Made by a program: the position numbers and the translations under genes. From contig NZ_JADEYH010000002.1 in assembly GCF_017114865.1 (NCBI RefSeq), positions 248,001 through 312,000 on the forward strand: DNA of 64,000 nt. Direction: 5' to 3'. The notes under the pieces are model-generated. The model ran no database searches. It was given only the letters and a program-made list of their open reading frames with translations, and had not been told where the DNA came from. This document shows positions 19,429 to 27,241 of the stretch, in pieces. This stretch comes from Streptomyces verrucosisporus. Lineage in GTDB: Bacteria > Actinomycetota > Actinomycetes > Streptomycetales > Streptomycetaceae. The first letter of the stretch is position 1; each line of letters opens with the position of its first letter.

Positions 19429-20187
19429 TCATTGTTCCACGGTGACCGGCCCGGCTGCGCGGCGGGTGCCGGGCGCACCCGGCTGGACCCCCACCGCGCC
19501 CGCGGCGTACGGGCCGCCCACGCCCCACGCCCGGTGCATCGCGTCGGCGAAGGCGGCGGCGATGAGGTGCTCGCCGCAGGCGGTGGGGTGGGTGCCGTCG
19601 TAGGTGTCGCGGGCCAGGTCCCAGCCGTGCGGCGGCACGGCCGTCAGCAGCGGCGAGGCGGGGGTGGACAGCTCGGCCGCGGCCCGCGCCAGCAGTCCGT
19701 TGAAGCGCTCGCACTCGGCGGCGAAGAAGGCGTCGTGCCGTGCCCGTGTGTTGGGGATCACCGGCAGCAGCACCATCCGCACCCGCGGCTCGGCCAAGCG
19801 GGCCTCGGCGACGAAGCGGCGGACGTTGGCGGCGGTGGCGTCGGAGCCGGTGTAGAAGCCGAGGTCGATCAGGCCCAGGAAGACCAGCAGGGTGTCGGCG
19901 CGGTGCTCGCGCACCGCACCGCCTATCAGCGGCGCCATGTGCAGCCAGCCCTCGCCCCAGCCGGCGAGATGGCGGCGTGCGGCGGCGGGGAAGGCGGGGT
20001 CGGCGTAGTCGTGGGAGACCGGGGCGTCGGCGTCCTTGTCGTACAGCGCGTCACGGGGGCCGACTATCTCGTACGCGGCGCCGTGCGGCCCGCGGGTGCG
20101 CTCCAGGTGCCGCCACATGCGGTGGCGCCAGGTGTGCTCACCGGCGCTGCCGATGGTCATGGAGTCGCCGACGAAGAGCACGCGCAT
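19429..20187 (-). CDS. SGNH/GDSL hydrolase
   Basis: 252 residues from ATG 20187, chosen because GGGAGGA lies just upstream. MRVLFVGDSMTIG holds block I with the nucleophile serine (residue 9); LGLIDLGFYTG resembles the Gly/Asn block region, and YDGTHPTACGEHL near the C-terminus supplies the catalytic Asp and His. There is no signal peptide, so it acts in the cytoplasm. Esterases of this fold deacylate many substrates. An Asn in block III (GxND) is replaced (GLIDLG), which may alter the oxyanion hole. Confidence 0.82.
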   Translation of the reverse strand: MRVLFVGDSMTIGSAGEHTWRHRMWRHLERTRGPHGAAYEIVGPRDALYDKDADAPVSHDYADPAFPAAARRHLAGWGEGWLHMAPLIGGAVREHRADTLLVFLGLIDLGFYTGSDATAANVRRFVAEARLAEPRVRMVLLPVIPNTRARHDAFFAAECERFNGLLARAAAELSTPASPLLTAVPPHGWDLARDTYDGTHPTACGEHLIAAAFADAMHRAWGVGGPYAAGAVGVQPGAPGTRRAAGPVTVEQ

Positions 20188-20249
20188 CCGCTCATCCTCC
20201 CGGAAGGCGGCTCTGACCTGCGACGTGACCCCCGTCACCCGCCGGCCCC

Positions 20250-20300
20250 CGCCGGCCCCGCCGGCGCCCGCGGGGTGGGCGGGCGCCGGCGGGGCCGGCG
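20250..20300. terminator. 21-bp perfect stem between SGNH gene and the next operon
   Basis: Arms 20250-20270 and 20280-20300 are exactly complementary, with a 9-base loop. The gene to the right (20315-20488) points left into it, so it probably ends the operon beginning at 24154. Confidence 0.8.
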
Positions 20301-20314
20301 TCAGGTACCGGGGG

Positions 20315-20488
20315 TCAGCCGGCGGCGCGCTCCCCCGACACCACCTGCTGCCTCAGCTCCACCAGCGCGCTCAGGGCGTTGCTGTACATCTGCAGGCTCT
20401 TCTCGCTGTGGGTGTCGATCGCGGTGCGGACCTCCTTGAAGGCCTTGGCGATGGTCTCGTCCAGCTCGGCGCGGTCGATGCCGTTCAT
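20315..20488 (-). CDS. Small helical protein (57 residues), function unknown
   Basis: ATG 20488 follows AGGAGAG. The protein is a single amphipathic helical run (AELDETIAKAFKEVRTAIDT; SNALSALVELRQQVVSG), compatible with a coiled coil or helical hairpin and without Cys or signal peptide. It is the last reading frame before the terminator at 20250-20300 and 50 bases after the secreted-protein gene. I do not recognise it. Confidence 0.55.
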   Translation of the reverse strand: MNGIDRAELDETIAKAFKEVRTAIDTHSEKSLQMYSNALSALVELRQQVVSGERAAG

Positions 20489-20537
20489 CTCTCTCCTTCT
20501 TTCTCTTCCTTCGGTGACGGCCGCCTCTCGGCGGTGG

Positions 20538-21047
20538 TCAGCCCCCGTTGACGGGCCACCAGGTGATGTTCTGCCAGGCGGCGCAGTCCTCGGTGTCATC
20601 GTTGCCCCGGCACACGGTCAGGTAGCCGCTGGTGGTGGGGCGGTACTGGTGCCGCAGGGCGACGGTGGCGGTGCCGGAGCCGCACACCTCGGCGTACCTG
20701 CGGGGCGGGGACGGGGCCAGGTCGTGGGTGTAGCGGATCCACAGCGAGTGGCAGCCCTCGCCGGAGCCGGTCAGCTCGCCCCGGATCACCAGGGTGTGGA
20801 AGATCCCGGCGACGCTCGTCTGGACCCACCGCTCGCCGGAGGCGGACGCCGAGCCGTGCCGCACCGACCAGGGGACGCGGGCGGCCGCTGCACCGGCGGT
20901 GTCCGCGGCGCCGGCGGTGGTGGCGGTGGTGGTGTCCGCGGCGGTGTTCGCCGCCGTGCTCGTGGCGGCGCCGGCCGCGCCGGGCAGGGTGCCCGCGGCG
21001 AGCAGGGCGGTGGCGGCCGTGATCGCGGCCCGGGTGCGTCTACGCAT
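20538..21047 (-). CDS. Secreted protein of unknown function
   Basis: 169 residues. Signal peptide about 1-27 (RRRTRAAITAATALLAAG, cleavage near GAAGAA), then a Thr/Ala-rich linker to about residue 57. The mature domain, about 110 residues, has four cysteines (CHSLW, EVCGSG, TVCRGN, EDCAAW) and many Tyr/Trp, suggesting a small disulfide-stabilised beta domain. The start overlaps the end of the oxidoreductase gene by 8 bases, so it belongs to the same operon. I do not recognise the fold. Confidence 0.65.
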   Translation of the reverse strand: MRRRTRAAITAATALLAAGTLPGAAGAATSTAANTAADTTTATTAGAADTAGAAAARVPWSVRHGSASASGERWVQTSVAGIFHTLVIRGELTGSGEGCHSLWIRYTHDLAPSPPRRYAEVCGSGTATVALRHQYRPTTSGYLTVCRGNDDTEDCAAWQNITWWPVNGG

Positions 21048-22533
21048 CGGATCGGCTCCTCGCGGTGGTGGGGGACAGGTCGGGCGGGGTGCGCAGGCCG
21101 TGGTGGCGGCGGAGCGCGGCCAGCGCGGCGAGATGGCCGCACATGCCGTGCACGGACGGGCCCGGCGGGGTGGCGGCCGAGCACAGGTACACCCCGCGCA
21201 GCGGTGTGGCGTACGGGTTCCAGCGCGCGGTGGGGCGGGCGAGGGACTGGCGCAGGGTCATGGCGCCGGCGCCGATGTCGCCGCCGGTGTAGTTGGGGTT
21301 GTACCTCTCGTAGTCGGCGGCCGCGATGCCGCGGGAGGCGACGATCGTGTCGGTGAAGCCGGGCGCGTACTCCTCGATGCGGCGGCGCACCAGCTCCACC
21401 GGGTCGCGGGTGTCGCCGTTGGGGACGTGGGCGTAGGCCCACACCGGCCGCCGCCCGCCCGCCGCACGCGAGGGGTCGGTGACGGCCGGGTCCACCACCA
21501 GCACGAACGGCTCCCCGGTGGGGCGCCCGGCGGCGGTGGCGTTCTCCTGCCGGACGATGTCGTCGCGGGTGCCGCCGAGGTGGACGGTGCCGGCCCGGCC
21601 CACCAGCGGGTTGCGCCAGGGGATCGGGGCGGAGACCAGGAAGTCGGCCTTGGCCGCGCCGGGCCCGTAGCGGAAGCGCTCAAGGGCGCGCCGGTAGCGC
21701 CCGGGCAGCCGGTGGCCGGCCAGGGCCAGGAACTCCCGGGGGCCGATGTCCAGCAGGACCAGGGGTACGCCGCCCAGTTCGGCCAGGTCGCGCACACGGT
21801 GGCCGGTGCGGAAGACGCCGCCGTGCGCGGTGATGTCGGCGGCCATGGCCTCGGCGATGCGGGCGCTGCCGCCCTCGGGCAGCGGCCAGCCGGTGCTGTG
21901 GGCGGTGTGGCCCAGCAGCATCGCCACCGCGGCCGAGGCCGGGGAGGGCAGCCGTCCCACCGCGTGGGCGGCGACCCCGGCCAGCAGCGCCTCGGCCTCC
22001 TCGGTGGCGAACCGGCCGCCGCGCGCGGTGGCGTGGGCCAGCACCCGGGGGGCCAGCCGCAGCGCGGCGACCGGGTCCGGCGGCAGGGAGCGCTGCCCGG
22101 ACAGCAGCAGGTCCACCACGCCCCGGCTGCGGCCGGCCAGCGGCGCCATCAGCCTCGTCCAGCGGGGCCCGTCCACGCCCAGGCGCTCGGCGGTGGTCTC
22201 CAGGCTGCGCCAGGCCGCCGCCGCCCGCCCCCGGGGCAGCGGATGGGCGTAGGGGATGTCGGGCTGGAGCAGCCGCACCCCCCGGGCGCGCAGGTCGAAG
22301 CGGCGGAAGAACGCGGAGGCGGCGGCCATCGGGTGGACGGCCGAGCAGACGTCGTGCGCCACGCCGGAGTCGAACAGCGCCTCGGTGCGCAGGCCGCCGC
22401 CGATCGTCTCCTCCTTCTCGTACAGCACCACCCGCAGCCCGGCGCGGGCCAGCGTCACCGCGGCGGCCAGCCCGTTGGGGCCGGTGCCCACGACCGCCGC
22501 GTCGGGGGGCGCGCCGCCCAGGGGGTCGGTCAC
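21040..22533 (-). CDS. FAD-dependent oxidoreductase, phytoene desaturase-like
   Basis: 497 residues from GTG 22533, which overlaps the hydrolase stop codon (GTGA). The N-terminus has the Rossmann motif AAVVGTGPNGLAAAVTLARA followed by VVLYEKEETIGGG, the dinucleotide-binding pattern of CrtI-like proteins. The C-terminus carries GVYLCSAATPPGPSVHGMCG, the second FAD motif. Such proteins desaturate or isomerise carotenoid-like or retinoid substrates, or oxidise other lipids. The neighbours (membrane protein, hydrolase, secreted protein) do not name a substrate. Confidence 0.83.
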   Translation of the reverse strand: MTDPLGGAPPDAAVVGTGPNGLAAAVTLARAGLRVVLYEKEETIGGGLRTEALFDSGVAHDVCSAVHPMAAASAFFRRFDLRARGVRLLQPDIPYAHPLPRGRAAAAWRSLETTAERLGVDGPRWTRLMAPLAGRSRGVVDLLLSGQRSLPPDPVAALRLAPRVLAHATARGGRFATEEAEALLAGVAAHAVGRLPSPASAAVAMLLGHTAHSTGWPLPEGGSARIAEAMAADITAHGGVFRTGHRVRDLAELGGVPLVLLDIGPREFLALAGHRLPGRYRRALERFRYGPGAAKADFLVSAPIPWRNPLVGRAGTVHLGGTRDDIVRQENATAAGRPTGEPFVLVVDPAVTDPSRAAGGRRPVWAYAHVPNGDTRDPVELVRRRIEEYAPGFTDTIVASRGIAAADYERYNPNYTGGDIGAGAMTLRQSLARPTARWNPYATPLRGVYLCSAATPPGPSVHGMCGHLAALAALRRHHGLRTPPDLSPTTARSRSDA

Positions 22534-23321
22534 TGTCCGGCCCCCGCCGGGGCGAGCTGCCGGCCGGCCAGCCGCCGGTAGGTCTCGTCGCTCTCCATCA
22601 GCTCGGCGTGGGTGCCGCGGGCGCGCAGCCGCCCGCCCTCCAGCCGCAGCTTGCGGTGGTACGGGCTGCCCTCGGCGAAGGAGAACAGGCCCTTCTTGTC
22701 GATGAGCAGGCCGGCGCCGAGGACGGCCGACCACGGGCCCAGCTTCATCGTCAGGTTCACGCCCCGGGAGCCCTCCCGCTGGCGGCGGGAGTGCAGCAGC
22801 TCGCGCGGGTGGGTGGGGTCCACCAGGACCAGACCGTGCACCCGCCCGGGCGCCGCCGCGGCGGCGCGGTGGACGAGGTAGCCGCCCAGGGAGTGGCCGG
22901 CCAGCACGCACGGCCCGCCGCCGAGCAGACGGGCGTCGGCCGCGTCCGCGAGGACCTCCGTCAGATCGCTCACCGGCTCGCTCAGCGAGTAGTCCTCCGG
23001 GCAGCGCCGCAGCGAGCCGCGGTACCCGGCCCGGTCGTACAGCAGCACCGTCACATCGGGGCCGAGGTGGTCGGCGACCAGCAGCCACGCGGCGGAGGTG
23101 CTCATCAGACCGGCCTCGCACACCACGGCCGGGCCGCCCTCGCGCCCGCGCCGCACGTGGTAGTCGACGATGTTGCCGGTGCCGCAGCGCACCCGGCGTC
23201 GCTCGAAACCGCGGTGGCCGGTGCGCGACATGACGGTGGCGTAGTTCTGGTGGGCGAGGCCTGCGGCCAGGCACGCCCCCAGTCCGGCCGCGGTCAGCCG
23301 GGTGAAGGACGTCCCCGTCAC
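22530..23321 (-). CDS. Alpha/beta hydrolase with C-terminus replaced by an ABC-exporter tail
   Basis: 263 residues from GTG 23321, overlapping the HTTM-like gene's stop. Residues 40-225 are an alpha/beta hydrolase: oxyanion region CEAGL, VLLYDRAGY, nucleophile elbow AGHSLGG (Ser144) and VDPTHPRE with a possible acid. From about residue 226 the sequence changes to GGRLRARGTHAELMESDE and YRRLAGRQL. That is the closing segment of ABC exporter ATPases, which in those proteins follows the H-loop. The hydrolase's own end, with the catalytic His, is missing. A recombination joined the two genes in frame; the product is probably inactive, though open. Confidence 0.7.
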   Translation of the reverse strand: MTGTSFTRLTAAGLGACLAAGLAHQNYATVMSRTGHRGFERRRVRCGTGNIVDYHVRRGREGGPAVVCEAGLMSTSAAWLLVADHLGPDVTVLLYDRAGYRGSLRRCPEDYSLSEPVSDLTEVLADAADARLLGGGPCVLAGHSLGGYLVHRAAAAAPGRVHGLVLVDPTHPRELLHSRRQREGSRGVNLTMKLGPWSAVLGAGLLIDKKGLFSFAEGSPYHRKLRLEGGRLRARGTHAELMESDETYRRLAGRQLAPAGAGQ

Positions 23322-24154
23322 GACGCCTCCCCGGCGCCCCGGGCCAGCGCCCGTACGGACGGATAGGTGGAGGCGAACGCCCACGCGAACCGGGACAGGC
23401 CCATGAAGCGGGCGTTGGCCAGATGGAAGGCGCCCATCACCAGCAGCCCGGCGTCGATGTACCGGCCCTTCCTCAGCAGCAGCAGCGGGAAGCCGCACTC
23501 CAGGGCGAGCACGGCGTGGCAGATCGCCCGGGAGGCGGCCGGATACCTGTCGAGCTGCTTGAAGAACCACTCGTCGCCGTAGGTCTGGGTGCGCATGATC
23601 TTCACCAGCGCATCACCCGAACGCCAGGCGTCACCGGGCAGTTTGGCCCACCCGGAGGCGCCGTAGGACAGCACGGTCTGGGCGCCGATGAACTGCACCG
23701 CGGCGTTGCGGGTGGCGTCGGTACCGCCCGCCCGGCCCAGCGCGGCGGCCGTCTGCACCAGGAACGAGACCTGGTCGGAGCCGTCGGTGCCGAACAGGTG
23801 GCGGGGGTAGATCAGCAGCTGGCTGCCGGCCAGATAGGCGTTGGCGAGCATCCGCACCCTGTTGTCGCGCACCGGCGAGATGAGCACCGCCGCCGCCAGG
23901 GCGCGGGAACCGTGGAGGGCCTGGGTGACCGGCTCGCGGGCGACGAAGTCCCTGACCTTCTGCATCGCCTTCGTCTTCGCCGGCACCTGGGCCCTGGTGT
24001 GGGTCCAGTCGTTCAGGCCGCCCGGCTCCCGGTCGGTCTTGCGCACCATGTACTCGAGGCTGGACAGCAGGTGCGTGGCGGCGGAGAGCCGCTCGGCGGT
24101 GGCGAGCGGCCTGGCACACGCCGACTCCGCGGCCCTGCGGAGACGTGACAGCAT
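23318..24154 (-). CDS. HTTM-like multi-pass membrane protein
   Basis: 278 residues from ATG 24154 after AGGAGCAGATC. Hydrophobic segments occur around residues 85-95, 105-120, 160-175, 205-222, 225-240 and 245-260. The phrases LANAYLAGSQLLIYPRHLFG, VQFIGAQTVLSYGASGWAKL and LLVMGAFHLANARFMGLSRF resemble HTTM (vitamin-K carboxylase-like) membrane proteins of actinobacteria. The first gene of a tightly overlapping leftward operon. The assignment is by pattern only, and a catalytic role is not evident. Confidence 0.6.
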   Translation of the reverse strand: MLSRLRRAAESACARPLATAERLSAATHLLSSLEYMVRKTDREPGGLNDWTHTRAQVPAKTKAMQKVRDFVAREPVTQALHGSRALAAAVLISPVRDNRVRMLANAYLAGSQLLIYPRHLFGTDGSDQVSFLVQTAAALGRAGGTDATRNAAVQFIGAQTVLSYGASGWAKLPGDAWRSGDALVKIMRTQTYGDEWFFKQLDRYPAASRAICHAVLALECGFPLLLLRKGRYIDAGLLVMGAFHLANARFMGLSRFAWAFASTYPSVRALARGAGEAS

Positions 24155-24198
24155 GATCTGCTCCTGATCGCGCGGCGGTTGGGGACGGGTCGGGAACG

Positions 24199-24693
24199 GG
24201 GAAGCGGCTGCGCACCGGGGAGGTCTCCGACCCGGTGATCCTGGCCGGCGGCGCCTCGATGTACGTCGCGCTCACCGTGGCCCAGATCGCCGTGGTGGCC
24301 GTGGCGCTGTCGGTGATGTTCGGCGCGGCGCCCCGGCAGCCGCTCTCGGCCGTGGCAGGGCTGGTCACCGGGGTCGCGCTGATGACCGCGATGGCCGCCG
24401 CCACGGCCGCGCTGTGCCGCTCCGTGGAGTCGGTGATGGTCGCCACCCTCCCGGCCGTCTTCGTCCTGCCGCTGGTCTCGGGCGTCTACATCCCCCGCGA
24501 GGTGCTGCCGGACGCACTCGGCGACGCGCTGGCGTACGCCCCGCTCTCCCCGACCGTCGACCTGATCCGCTCCGGGTGGACCGGGCAGCTCTCGGTGGCC
24601 GAGGTGCCGGTGCGGATCGTGCTGGACGCGGTGTGGGCGTCGCTGTTCGCCTGGGTGGCGTTCCGCAGGTTCCGCTGGGAGCCCCGCACCTGA
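24199..24693 (+). pseudogene. ABC-2 type permease, C-terminal fragment
   Basis: An open frame without a suitable start reads KRLRTGEVSDPVILAGG and then five hydrophobic segments typical of the second half of DrrB-like ABC-2 permeases, with VLPLVSGVYIPREVLPD and LAYAPLSPTVDLIRSGWTG as family marks. The N-terminal half, about 100 residues, is missing and the left boundary falls in the intergenic space before the HTTM-like gene. The only internal starts (GTG 24235, ATG 24259) lack ribosome sites. A truncated remnant is the best reading. Confidence 0.75.
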
Positions 24694-24881
24694 CGCGGCG
24701 CCGCCGGCCGGGGGAGCCCTCCGCCGGAGGTGCGGGAGAACGGCCGGAACCGGCCCAACCGTCCGGCGGCGGCTCAACGCTCCGGCCCTCCCGCCGGTCC
24801 TCCGGGGTGCCGTGCGGCCCCGGCGCCCGCCCGGGGCGCACGCGCGCGGACGGCGCTCCCGTGGATGGCAGGCTTGGGGCC

Positions 24882-25973
24882 ATGCGGAGGCTTGTGCGCG
24901 CCCTGGGCGCGGCGACGGTGATCGTGCTGACCGGGACGACCGTAGCGACCGGGGCGGCGGGGGATGCCCGGGCGGCCTCGGCGGCCGGCCCCGCCGCCGA
25001 CGGCTTCATCATCGAGGACGAGCGGATCACCGAGTCCAGCGGCCTGGCACCCAGTCGCGCCCACCCCGGCGTGTACTGGACGCACAACGACAGCGACGAC
25101 GGGCCGTACGTCTACGCGATCGACGGCCGCACCGGCGAGACGGTCGCCACCGTCACCCTGGCCGGCATCACCCCTCGCGACGTCGAGGCCGTCTCCGTCG
25201 GCCCGGACGGCGACGTGTACGTCGGCGACATCGGCGACAACTTCGGCGGCCGGTGGCCCGAGGTGTGGATCTACCGCTTCGCCGAGCCCGAGAGGCTGGC
25301 CGACCAGGCCGTCGAGGTCACCCGCCACACCGTGCGCTACGCCGACGGCCCGCGCGACGCCGAGTCGCTGGCCGTCCACCCCGTCACCGGACGGGTGTAC
25401 ATCGTCAGCAAGCACAGGGACGGCGGCGCCCTGTACGCCGGACCGGAGAAGCTCCCGGCCTCCGGTGCCGCCACCTTCACCCGCGTCACGGACATCGGCC
25501 TGTGGGCCACCGACGCCGCCTTCTCCCCGGACGGCACCCGGCTGGCGGTGCGCGGCTACTTCGGCGGAACCATGTACGCCTGGGAGGACGGCAGGCCCGG
25601 GGAGCTGGGGCGGCTGACGGTGCCGGTGCAGCGCCAGGGCGAGTCGGTGACCTTCACACCGGACGGCCGGACCCTGCTGTACGGCACGGAGGGCGAACGC
25701 AGCCCCGTGCAGCCGATGCCCCTGACCGAGGAGCAACTCCCCGACAGCGCACGCGAGGAGAAGCCGGACCGGGCCGGCGGCGGCGAGACCGGCGAGGGAT
25801 CCGGTGACGAGGCGGGCGACCGCGAGCCGGACGCCGCCGGCGACGGGGAGGACACCGACGGGAACGGCGGGAGAGAGGGGAGCGTCCTCGGGTTCGTCCT
25901 CGCCCTCGGCGCGGGCGCGGCCCTCCTCCTCGCCCTGCGCCGCTCGAAGCGGCGCGGAGGCGGTGGCGCCTGA
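24882..25973 (+). CDS. Membrane-anchored extracellular beta-propeller-like protein
   Basis: 363 residues. Signal peptide about 1-32 (LVRALGAATVIVLTGTT ... AGDARAASA), then a domain with repeated four-strand blades: SSGLAPSRAHPGVYWTHNDS, VEAVSVGPDGDVYVGDIGD, DAESLAVHPVTGRVYIVSK, and ATDAAFSPDGTRLAVRG. A Glu/Gly/Asp-rich stalk follows at about 285-330, then a C-terminal helix (VLGFVLALGAGAALLLAL) and basic tail (RRSKRR), without LPxTG. It is probably displayed on the outer face of the membrane. The propeller type suggests ligand binding or esterase-like phytase activity, but no active site is identifiable. Confidence 0.75.
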   Translation: MRRLVRALGAATVIVLTGTTVATGAAGDARAASAAGPAADGFIIEDERITESSGLAPSRAHPGVYWTHNDSDDGPYVYAIDGRTGETVATVTLAGITPRDVEAVSVGPDGDVYVGDIGDNFGGRWPEVWIYRFAEPERLADQAVEVTRHTVRYADGPRDAESLAVHPVTGRVYIVSKHRDGGALYAGPEKLPASGAATFTRVTDIGLWATDAAFSPDGTRLAVRGYFGGTMYAWEDGRPGELGRLTVPVQRQGESVTFTPDGRTLLYGTEGERSPVQPMPLTEEQLPDSAREEKPDRAGGGETGEGSGDEAGDREPDAAGDGEDTDGNGGREGSVLGFVLALGAGAALLLALRRSKRRGGGGA

Positions 25974-26098
25974 CGCGGCGCCGGTGACTTCGCCCGGGAG
26001 CGGACGCCCGGCCGCCGCACCGGCCGGAAGCCCTGCCGTGCGGGGCGGCCGGACGCGGTAACCCCGCCCCGGGCCCGGCCCCACCGACACCCCGGCTC

Positions 26099-26491
26099 TC
26101 ACCGCTCACCCACCGGGCGCAGCTCGTACAGCGGCGACCGGTCGAGCATCAGCCGGTGGCCCAGCGGCACCAGCACGCCCCGCGCCGGATGCTCGCGGGC
26201 CAGCCGCCCGGCCGCGTGCCGGGCCTCGCGGCCCGACAGCCGCCGCACGTCCACCTTCATCGGAGCGCCCGCCGGAGTGCCGCCCAGGGTGGCGGGGGAG
26301 ATCTCCGCCTCGGGGCGGCGCCGCAGCCGCTCGGCCGTGCCCGACCGGCCGTGGGCGCGCACATAGGCGCGGTCGCCCTCCACGGCGATCGCCGTGGCCG
26401 TGCCCACCGGCACGCCCTGGCGGTCGTACGTGGCCAGCCAGACGCGCCGCTCGCCGGCGAACAGACTCAGCCCGGTGCCCGGAGTGCTCAT
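26099..26491 (-). CDS. PPOX-class FMN/F420 split-barrel oxidoreductase
   Basis: 130 residues. The pattern VWLATYDRQGVPVGTATAIA, DRAYVRAHGRSGTAERLRR and AEISPATLGGTP is that of the short F420- or FMN-dependent PPOX proteins of actinobacteria. The length is typical. Such proteins reduce biliverdin, fatty acids or other compounds; the substrate is unknown. A single gene between the propeller-like protein and a ligase-like gene, all on their own promoters by spacing. Confidence 0.78.
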   Translation of the reverse strand: MSTPGTGLSLFAGERRVWLATYDRQGVPVGTATAIAVEGDRAYVRAHGRSGTAERLRRRPEAEISPATLGGTPAGAPMKVDVRRLSGREARHAAGRLAREHPARGVLVPLGHRLMLDRSPLYELRPVGER

Positions 26492-26612
26492 GCGCCGCCG
26501 GGTACCTCACCGGGACCGCACGGAAACGGGCGCGGCCCACGGAGGTCCGCCCGTTTCCATCCGGCCCTCACCCGGGCCGGGGCTGCGGCCCTGTTTCACG
26601 GAGCGCCGCAGG

Positions 26613-27227
26613 TCAGCCGAGGCGTACCGCCGCGAAGTCCTCCCACTCGTACATCCGGTCGTCCCGGCCCAGGACGATGAGGTCCACCTGCTCGATCCGC
26701 GCGGTGGCGGGCTCGACGTCGACCGCTTCCAGGGCGCGTGCGACCGGATCGGCCGGGCCGTCGCCGTTGCTGTAGGCGATCGTCACATGCGGTGCGAAGC
26801 CGTCCGCGGGCTCGGGGACGTCATCCCATACGTCCGCGATGGCGGCACGGACCGCTGCCCGTACGGCTGCGGGCGGCCCGCTGGGCTCGGCCTCCCACCG
26901 GATCGCTTCCGGTGTGATCTCCGGCTGGTGGAGGCGCAGTTGGAAAGGTGCCAGGCCGGCCAGACGCCTACGGGCCGCGTCGGCGATGGCTCGCGCGTCC
27001 TGTTCCGGGACCTCGTCCACGAAGCCCAGGCCCTGCATGGTCAGGTGAAGCCATCGGTCGGGGACGAGGGCCAGACCCGGTACGTCGGCCAGCCCTCGGC
27101 GGTAAGCGTCGGCCAAACGGTGTACTTCGGTGGCGGTCCGAAAAGTGAAGTGCCAGGTGTAGAAGCGGCGGCCGGGCTTCCAGCCCGGCCGCCACCACCA
27201 GTGGTCGGCCATGGTTTCGGCGGTCAT
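26613..27227 (-). CDS. 2'-5' RNA ligase/LigT-like phosphoesterase
   Basis: 204 residues from ATG 27227; starts at 27212 or TTG 27245 are alternatives. Two HxT/S motifs are present: HLTM (in PDRWLHLTMQGLG) and HVTI (in GFAPHVTIAYSN), the catalytic pair of the 2H phosphoesterase superfamily. The N-terminus WWWRPGWKPGRRFYTWHFTF is unlike ThpR at 13309, so this is a separate subfamily. It follows the XRE gene closely and may form an operon with it. Confidence 0.82.
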   Translation of the reverse strand: MTAETMADHWWWRPGWKPGRRFYTWHFTFRTATEVHRLADAYRRGLADVPGLALVPDRWLHLTMQGLGFVDEVPEQDARAIADAARRRLAGLAPFQLRLHQPEITPEAIRWEAEPSGPPAAVRAAVRAAIADVWDDVPEPADGFAPHVTIAYSNGDGPADPVARALEAVDVEPATARIEQVDLIVLGRDDRMYEWEDFAAVRLG

Positions 27228-27241
27228 GCCACGGGATCCAA

